NCBI RefSeq assembly: GCF_003841465.1
Contig: NZ_REFZ01000002.1
Span: 124,001 to 188,000, forward strand
Direction of reading: 5' to 3'
From: Natrarchaeobius oligotrophus
GTDB taxonomy: Archaea; Halobacteriota; Halobacteria; Halobacteriales; Natrialbaceae
Length of the DNA stretch: 64,000 nt
A model generated the notes under the pieces. It saw only the letters and a list, made by a program, of their open reading frames with translations, did not search any database and had not been told where the DNA came from. This document shows positions 59,758 through 64,000 of the stretch, one piece after another; position 1 is the stretch's first letter, and each line of letters starts with the position of its first letter. The position numbers and the translations under genes were made by a program.

Positions 59758-60828
59758 ATGAGAGAGAACGTAGATGGCGGATCGAAACGGGGAGACACGG
59801 TTCGAATCGGACTCAACGGGTTCGGACGCGTCGGCCGGAGCATCCTTCGCGCGTCGCTGGCCAACGACGACGTCGACGTCGTCGCAGTCAACGACGTGAT
59901 GGACGACGACGACATGGAGTACCTGTTCCGGTACGATTCGGTCCACGGCCGACGTCCGGGCGTCTCCCGCGAGGGAAACGTCCTCTCGGTCGACGGCGAG
60001 GACGTGCTGTTGCTCTCCGAGCGCGAGCCGGCCGAGTTACCCTGGGCGGAACTCGACGTCGACGTCGCGTTCGAGGCGACCGGCCTGTTCCGTACCCACG
60101 ACGAGGCCGCAAATCACCTTGAGGCCGGTGCCGACAAGGTGATCATCTCGGCCCCGCCGAAAGGCGAAAAAGCGGTTCCGATGTTCGTCTACGGCGTCAA
60201 TCACGAGAAGTACGACGGACAGGACGTTCTCTCGAATGCCTCGTGTACCACGAACTCGGTCGCGCCGGTCTTACAGGTCCTCGACGACGAGTTCGGCATC
60301 GTTTCTGGCGTGCTCATGACCGTCCACGCTTACACCGGCAGTCAGGGACTGGTCGACGGGCCGATGGACAAACGTCGACGCGGTCGTGCGGCCGCCGAGA
60401 ACATCGTTCCGACGACGACCGGCGCTGCGCTCGCCACGACGGAGATTCTCCCCGGACTCGAGGGGAAACTCGACGGGATGGCGATGCGCGTTCCGGTCCC
60501 CAACGGATCGATCACCGACATCACCGTCAACGTAGCGGCCGACGTCGAGCGAGACGAACTCCTCGACGCCATCCGTACCGCGGCCGACGATCGTCTCGCC
60601 GGCGTTCTCGGCTATACGGACGACGAAATCGTCTCGCGTGACATCGTCGGACTGCCGTTTGCCTCCTACGTCGACCTCGAGTCCACGATGGTCGTCGCGA
60701 ACGACATCGTCAAACTGCTTGCCTGGTACGACAACGAGTACGGCTTTTCGACCCAGATGCTGGATCTCGCGCGATACGTCGCCGTCGAATCGGAAATCAC
60801 CGAGGCGGCGGGGACAGTAACCCACTGA
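59758..60828 (+). CDS. gap: Type I glyceraldehyde-3-phosphate dehydrogenase
   Basis: A 356-residue NAD-dependent-type GAPDH, the bacterial kind. N-terminal Rossmann motif RIGLNGFGRVGRSILRA begins at residue 16, and an extra 13-residue charged lead (MRENVDGGSKRGD) precedes it. The active-site cysteine is C163 in SNASCTTNSVAPV, with the later RRGRAAAENIVPTTTGAA and YDNEYGFSTQML segments. It may act in glycolysis or gluconeogenesis beside ppsA and ADP-PFK. Bacterial-type GAPDH is known in haloarchaea. ATG 59758, close behind a TATA box. Confidence 0.95.
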   Translation: MRENVDGGSKRGDTVRIGLNGFGRVGRSILRASLANDDVDVVAVNDVMDDDDMEYLFRYDSVHGRRPGVSREGNVLSVDGEDVLLLSEREPAELPWAELDVDVAFEATGLFRTHDEAANHLEAGADKVIISAPPKGEKAVPMFVYGVNHEKYDGQDVLSNASCTTNSVAPVLQVLDDEFGIVSGVLMTVHAYTGSQGLVDGPMDKRRRGRAAAENIVPTTTGAALATTEILPGLEGKLDGMAMRVPVPNGSITDITVNVAADVERDELLDAIRTAADDRLAGVLGYTDDEIVSRDIVGLPFASYVDLESTMVVANDIVKLLAWYDNEYGFSTQMLDLARYVAVESEITEAAGTVTH

Positions 60829-61655
60829 CGTCGCTCGCGCGGTTTTCGCCGACGCGTCGAGACGCGCACACCGTGCGTTCCGCAACCTGCTGGCGTTTCT
60901 GTGGCCGTCTCGTGCGCGCGAGAACGAGCGGGAACCGGCGACCATGCGGCGTGGTATCGGCGGACCGATCTCGCTCTGTGGCGTCACTGAACCTGCCGTC
61001 GCTCGGGGACCCGATCCGACTCGCGTCTCTCGATAGCGGGCGGAGATCCGTATACAGCGGCGAGGGCACGAAGCGAACGGGTTGTTCGGCGTTCGTCGCG
61101 AGGCGGTTCCGACGACTGGAACACCACTGCCGTCTCGATCGCGAGCGACGCGTCTCGGGTACACCGCCGCACCGAATCCCGCGCTGGGGTCGAAGAGCCC
61201 CGCCGAAGACGTCCGCGACGGCGTGGCCTACACCGGCCGCGAGTCCGCGGCGACGCAACTCTCCGTCGTCACGTTCGCCACACCTGTTTTCAGCCCGTAA
61301 TATCTCCGTTTCAGCGCCAATATTTCGTTATCTTCGTCGAGTAATTACGAGTGTACTACCGTAAATACGCGTATATACACCCGTACCTGTACGGGAAAGC
61401 TCTTGTTATTCCCCGGGACCGGCGAAACGGTACGAGACAGACTAATTGATAGCAGGTATGGAATATATCGGACGGGATCGTCAGTCGCCCTACGAGGTGT
61501 CTCAGTTTGGACGAGATCACCAGTCGTTCGAGGAGGTCGACCCGAGTGCGTCCACGACGTCGGACTCGACGAAGCAAATCAGTGGGACGAAACCCTCACT
61601 CCATCCGTTCGAACTCCACCGGATTATTAGCGCCGCGGTGACGTACGGAATCTCG
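60829..61655. other. 827-base stretch with no recognised gene
   Basis: Open frames on either strand (for example minus 60797-61258) are very rich in Arg and Ser and lack any known motif; they look like frame noise. From 61290 to 61445 the sequence is AT-rich with repeated TATA-like strings (CGTATATACACC). Possibly the eroded upstream part of the glycosyltransferase pseudogene. I cannot name anything in it. Confidence 0.45.
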
Positions 61656-62559
61656 ATGGCGAGTGTCAGCTTGCCGACGTTCGAGTGGACAGCGTCGTGC
61701 GACCGTCTGGCGCGATAGCTCGAGCCCGAAAACGAAGTCCTGATGGTCTGCGACAGCGAGGACGATCCCATCGCGAGTGAAGAGCTTCCCGAGGAAGCCC
61801 GGTTGCTCATCGCCGGGGAGTCGGAGGGCTGTTCCGGCAAGGCAAACGCCGTGGCGTTTGCGCTGGAGCGTGCGTCTCAGGATCGGATCGTGTTGACCGA
61901 CGACGATGTCGAACGCGACGACGACTGGCTGGAGACGCTCAAGCGACTCGGCGAGGAACGCGGGACGGCGACGGCGATTCCAGTCTTTCTCAGCGACGAC
62001 TACCCGTTCAAACTGTTAGAGCCACTTTGCGTCGTTCTCGCGTCGTTCGTGATCGGTCGGACGAACTGGATTACCTGGGGTGTGGGGTCACCTTCGACCG
62101 ACGCGAAATCGACCTCGAGGACTACGTGACGAACCTTCGAAGCACGGTCTCGGACGACGCGCTGCTCGCCGAGTACACCGACGAGGTCGTCGCTTCTCGG
62201 GAACTCGTCAGCGTGGTACGCGTCCCGGGTGGTCCTCGCATCACTTACGAACGGATCACGCGATTCGTCACGATCTTCTATCGGTTCACCCCTCGACGGA
62301 CGATCGCGATTCTCGGGCGCTTCGTGGCCGTCACGGCCGCGACGGTCGCCGGCCCCTGTTCGTCGCCGCGGGTGTGACGTATCTCGCACGGGCTCAGTAT
62401 CGTACGCTCGGCGTCGATCGACGAACGTGGCTGTTCGCGGTTCCGTCGCTCGTCCTCGCACCCCTCTTCGGCATCGCCGGGATCGTCAGGCCCACCTTCG
62501 TCTGGGGCGATCGTCGCTACCGGTGGGACGACACGTTCGACGTAACCGTACTCGAGTAG
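61656..62559 (+). pseudogene. Family 2 glycosyltransferase, broken by a stop and two frameshifts
   Basis: Starting at ATG 61656 (MASVSLPTFEWTASCDRLAR) the protein runs into TAG at 61716-61718 where a Q (CAG) is expected, then continues LEPENEVLMVCDSEDDP. GT2 features follow: GCSGKANAVAFALERASQ and DRIVLTDDDVERDDDWL. At about 62085 the frame slips (WITWG / GVTFDRREIDLEDYV), and again at about 62350 (TVAGP / LFVAAGVTYLARAQYR), ending RPTFVWGDRRYRW. All pieces are in order, so this is a recently decayed gene of about 300 residues for a membrane-linked glycosyltransferase. Confidence 0.85.
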
Positions 62560-62560
62560 G

Positions 62561-62749
62561 TCATTCCGAGAGATGCTCCTCGAGGTCGTCGTACAGCGCC
62601 CGAGCCTGATCTTCGGTCAGATCGACGATGGGCTGGCGCCGATATTCGGGCGGTTTCGACTCGGGGTGTGGGCGAAAGTAGCCGTCGAGTTCGTACATTC
62701 GTCTCCCCTCGCGCTCGCGGACGCGAACCTCGATGTGGTCGTATTCCAT
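62561..62749 (-). CDS. Small acidic protein of unknown function
   Basis: A 62-residue protein, MEYDHIEVRVREREGRRMYE followed by LDGYFRPHPESKPPEYRRQP, with an acidic helical end (TEDQARALYDDLEEHLSE). I do not recognise a family. The frame is open another 81 codons upstream and that part is also acidic (ATIDENESNDLDVEAG), so a longer protein cannot be excluded; a TATA-like ATTAACC about 30 bases before ATG 62749 favours the short form. It ends 1 base after the pseudogene end on the opposite strand. Confidence 0.55.
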   Translation of the reverse strand: MEYDHIEVRVREREGRRMYELDGYFRPHPESKPPEYRRQPIVDLTEDQARALYDDLEEHLSE

Positions 62750-63341
62750 ACCTGGCGATACGTCCTCGAGGGGGTTAATGGTTCCAGCGCATTCGTTCCC
62801 CGCTTCGACGTCGAGGTCGTTCGATTCGTTTTCGTCGATGGTGGCGTCGAACGTCGAGTAATCGGTTAACTCGACCCGCGGAGAACGACGTCGCGTGAGA
62901 CGTTCCGTGGCAATCGACGGTACTGAAACGTCGACGAACGCACTCGCCTTCGCGACCGACTCGCGGACGCGATGGACGGTTCGGTCGCCCACACTGTCGA
63001 CCTGCCGTCTTCGAAGAAGCTGCCAGCGATCCGATCAGTGGCCCCGGTGACGCCGCCGACCGGCTCGCGATCGAGCGAATCGACGACGCCGATGACGTCA
63101 GAACCGACGGGCGCACCGCCGTTTCGAGACTGGCGTATCGAGTGTGTACTCGACGCGCTCGTTCGAAACGGCGTCTCCGATATTCGTGGATGACTGCTAT
63201 CGGATCGATCGTTCGAGCTGTACCGCCCGTGGGAGGTCCTGCAGGGTCGTTCGCGGCCAGTGGAGAACGCTCGGGGGACGACTCCGACTTCCGGGGCGTC
63301 GGGTTCGGCCGAAGCTCGTTTCGCTCCCGTCTCCGATCCCT
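62750..63341. other. 592-base stretch without a confident gene
   Basis: Frames on the minus strand give protein-like fragments (for example SDVIGVVDSLDREPVGGVTG and RVRESVAKASAFVDVSV) in two different frames, suggesting another eroded gene, but I cannot name it. No promoter is clear. Confidence 0.35.
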
Positions 63342-63980
63342 TCACGGCTCCAGGTAGCTCATTGCCTCGTCGTCGGATACCTGCCCGAAGTCCGCGTAGA
63401 ACTGACCGACACCCCTGAATGCGGCGGGCGTCTCGAGACAGACCACCTCGTCGACCTGCGCTTCGAGGTCGGCGATCGTATCCGGCGGACCGACCGGAAC
63501 GGCCAGGACGATTCGCTCGGCGTCGGATCGCTCGAGTTTCGAAAGACACGCCCTCAGAGTCGAGCCGGTCGCCACCCCGTCGTCGACGACGACCACAGTT
63601 TTCCCGCCAAGATCGGGTGCCGGTCGGCCGACGCGGTAGCGTTCAGCCTTCCGGTGGGCGTTCTCCGCTTCGATCTCACGCCGTTCCTGGAAGTACCCCT
63701 CGTCGGTTCGCGTCCCGTTGATCGCTCGTTCGTTCCGCCAGGCGCTTCCGTCGCTCGCCACGGCGCCGACGGCGTACTCCGGATTTCCCGGCGCACCGAT
63801 CTTCTTCGCGACGACGACGTCGAGCGGTGCCTCGAGCGCGTCCGCGACGGCACGTCCCAACGGGAGTCCGCCGCGCGGGACGGCGAGGACGATATCGGCG
63901 TCGATCCCGCGCTCACGAAGGGCCTGGCCGAGTCGCTTTCCCGCGTCGGTTCTGTCCGCGAACTGTCGAACCCCAGCCAT
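63342..63980 (-). CDS. Phosphoribosyltransferase family protein
   Basis: A 212-residue type I PRTase-like protein. The PRPP motif is VVVVDDGVATGSTLRACL (about 136-153), and LAVPRGGLPLGRAVAD lies in the first half, as in haloarchaeal/bacterial PRTase-like proteins sometimes paired with hydrolases. The base or acceptor is not known. Start ATG 63980 (MAGVRQFADRTDAG) is preferred to an ATG six codons earlier that lies only 2 bases from the window edge. The upstream region is outside the window. Confidence 0.85.
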   Translation of the reverse strand: MAGVRQFADRTDAGKRLGQALRERGIDADIVLAVPRGGLPLGRAVADALEAPLDVVVAKKIGAPGNPEYAVGAVASDGSAWRNERAINGTRTDEGYFQERREIEAENAHRKAERYRVGRPAPDLGGKTVVVVDDGVATGSTLRACLSKLERSDAERIVLAVPVGPPDTIADLEAQVDEVVCLETPAAFRGVGQFYADFGQVSDDEAMSYLEP

Positions 63981-64000
63981 CGTTCCGACCGTCTCCACGT

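Noticed and set aside
60797-61258. A 153-codon minus-strand frame after GAPDH
   Set aside because: Very Arg/Ser-rich, no motif and not acidic as the other proteins of this genome; treated as noise.
1-64000. tRNA or rRNA genes and complete insertion sequences
   Set aside because: No cloverleaf with a GGTTCGAATCC-like T-arm in proper context, no transposase motif and no long terminal repeats were noticed; a tRNAscan and ISfinder search would settle it.

Overview
The window reads as chromosome of a halophilic archaeon (Halobacteria, probably Natrialbales-like). The support is high GC, very acidic predicted proteins, Tat-type lipoprotein signals (RR motif plus a lipobox ending in GC) on all three solute receptors, TATA boxes about 20-30 bases before several starts, and archaeal enzymes such as ADP-dependent phosphofructokinase/glucokinase and AMP phosphorylase. 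I see no rRNA, tRNA, CRISPR array or intact insertion sequence.

About 1-28.4 kb is a catabolic and uptake island. It holds a TRAP-TAXI transporter, a divergent Nramp-like carrier paired with a DHDPS-fold aldolase, two extradiol (VOC) ring-cleavage dioxygenases, a fumarate-reductase-type flavoprotein, two ACMSD-type amidohydrolases and a complete sulfonate/taurine-type ABC transporter. It also holds an APC permease, an SDR, a TIM-barrel isomerase-like protein, an FAH-family enzyme, a cysteine hydrolase, a carboxymuconolactone-decarboxylase-like protein with a broken start, an acyl-CoA synthetase, a hydroxycinnamoyl-CoA hydratase/lyase-like protein, an acyl-CoA dehydrogenase, a PduS/RnfC-like protein and a quinone-reductase-like MDR. 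Together they suggest CoA-dependent side-chain shortening of a hydroxycinnamate-like acid and meta-cleavage of a catecholic ring. No ring hydroxylase or dedicated regulator is visible.

About 28.8-44.7 kb is a thiol and sulfur-trafficking island: thioredoxin reductase and thioredoxin, TauE/SafE exporter, NhaP-RCK antiporter, Usp, DCC protein, two DsrE-type proteins, TusA, a second thioredoxin, a P1B-4 metal ATPase, a rhodanese/metallo-beta-lactamase protein and a two-gene YeeE/YedE transporter. A shared inverted repeat, TWTTG-N11-CAATA or a near variant, sits at the promoters of several of these genes. I regard it as the most interesting signal in the window. A broken HTH regulator gene lies beside one copy.

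About 44.7-64 kb is a central-metabolism and housekeeping stretch: UbiB-like kinase, TreT-like glycosyltransferase, Usp, sugar nucleotidyltransferase, PEP synthase, ADP-PFK, AMP phosphorylase, P2-type cation ATPase, small HTH regulator, GAPDH and a phosphoribosyltransferase. It is mixed with decayed genes (CBS, Usp and GT2 remnants).

Short tandem duplications of 25-48 bp recur at gene ends, inside genes and in one divergent promoter. They explain at least one broken gene and one in-frame protein insertion.
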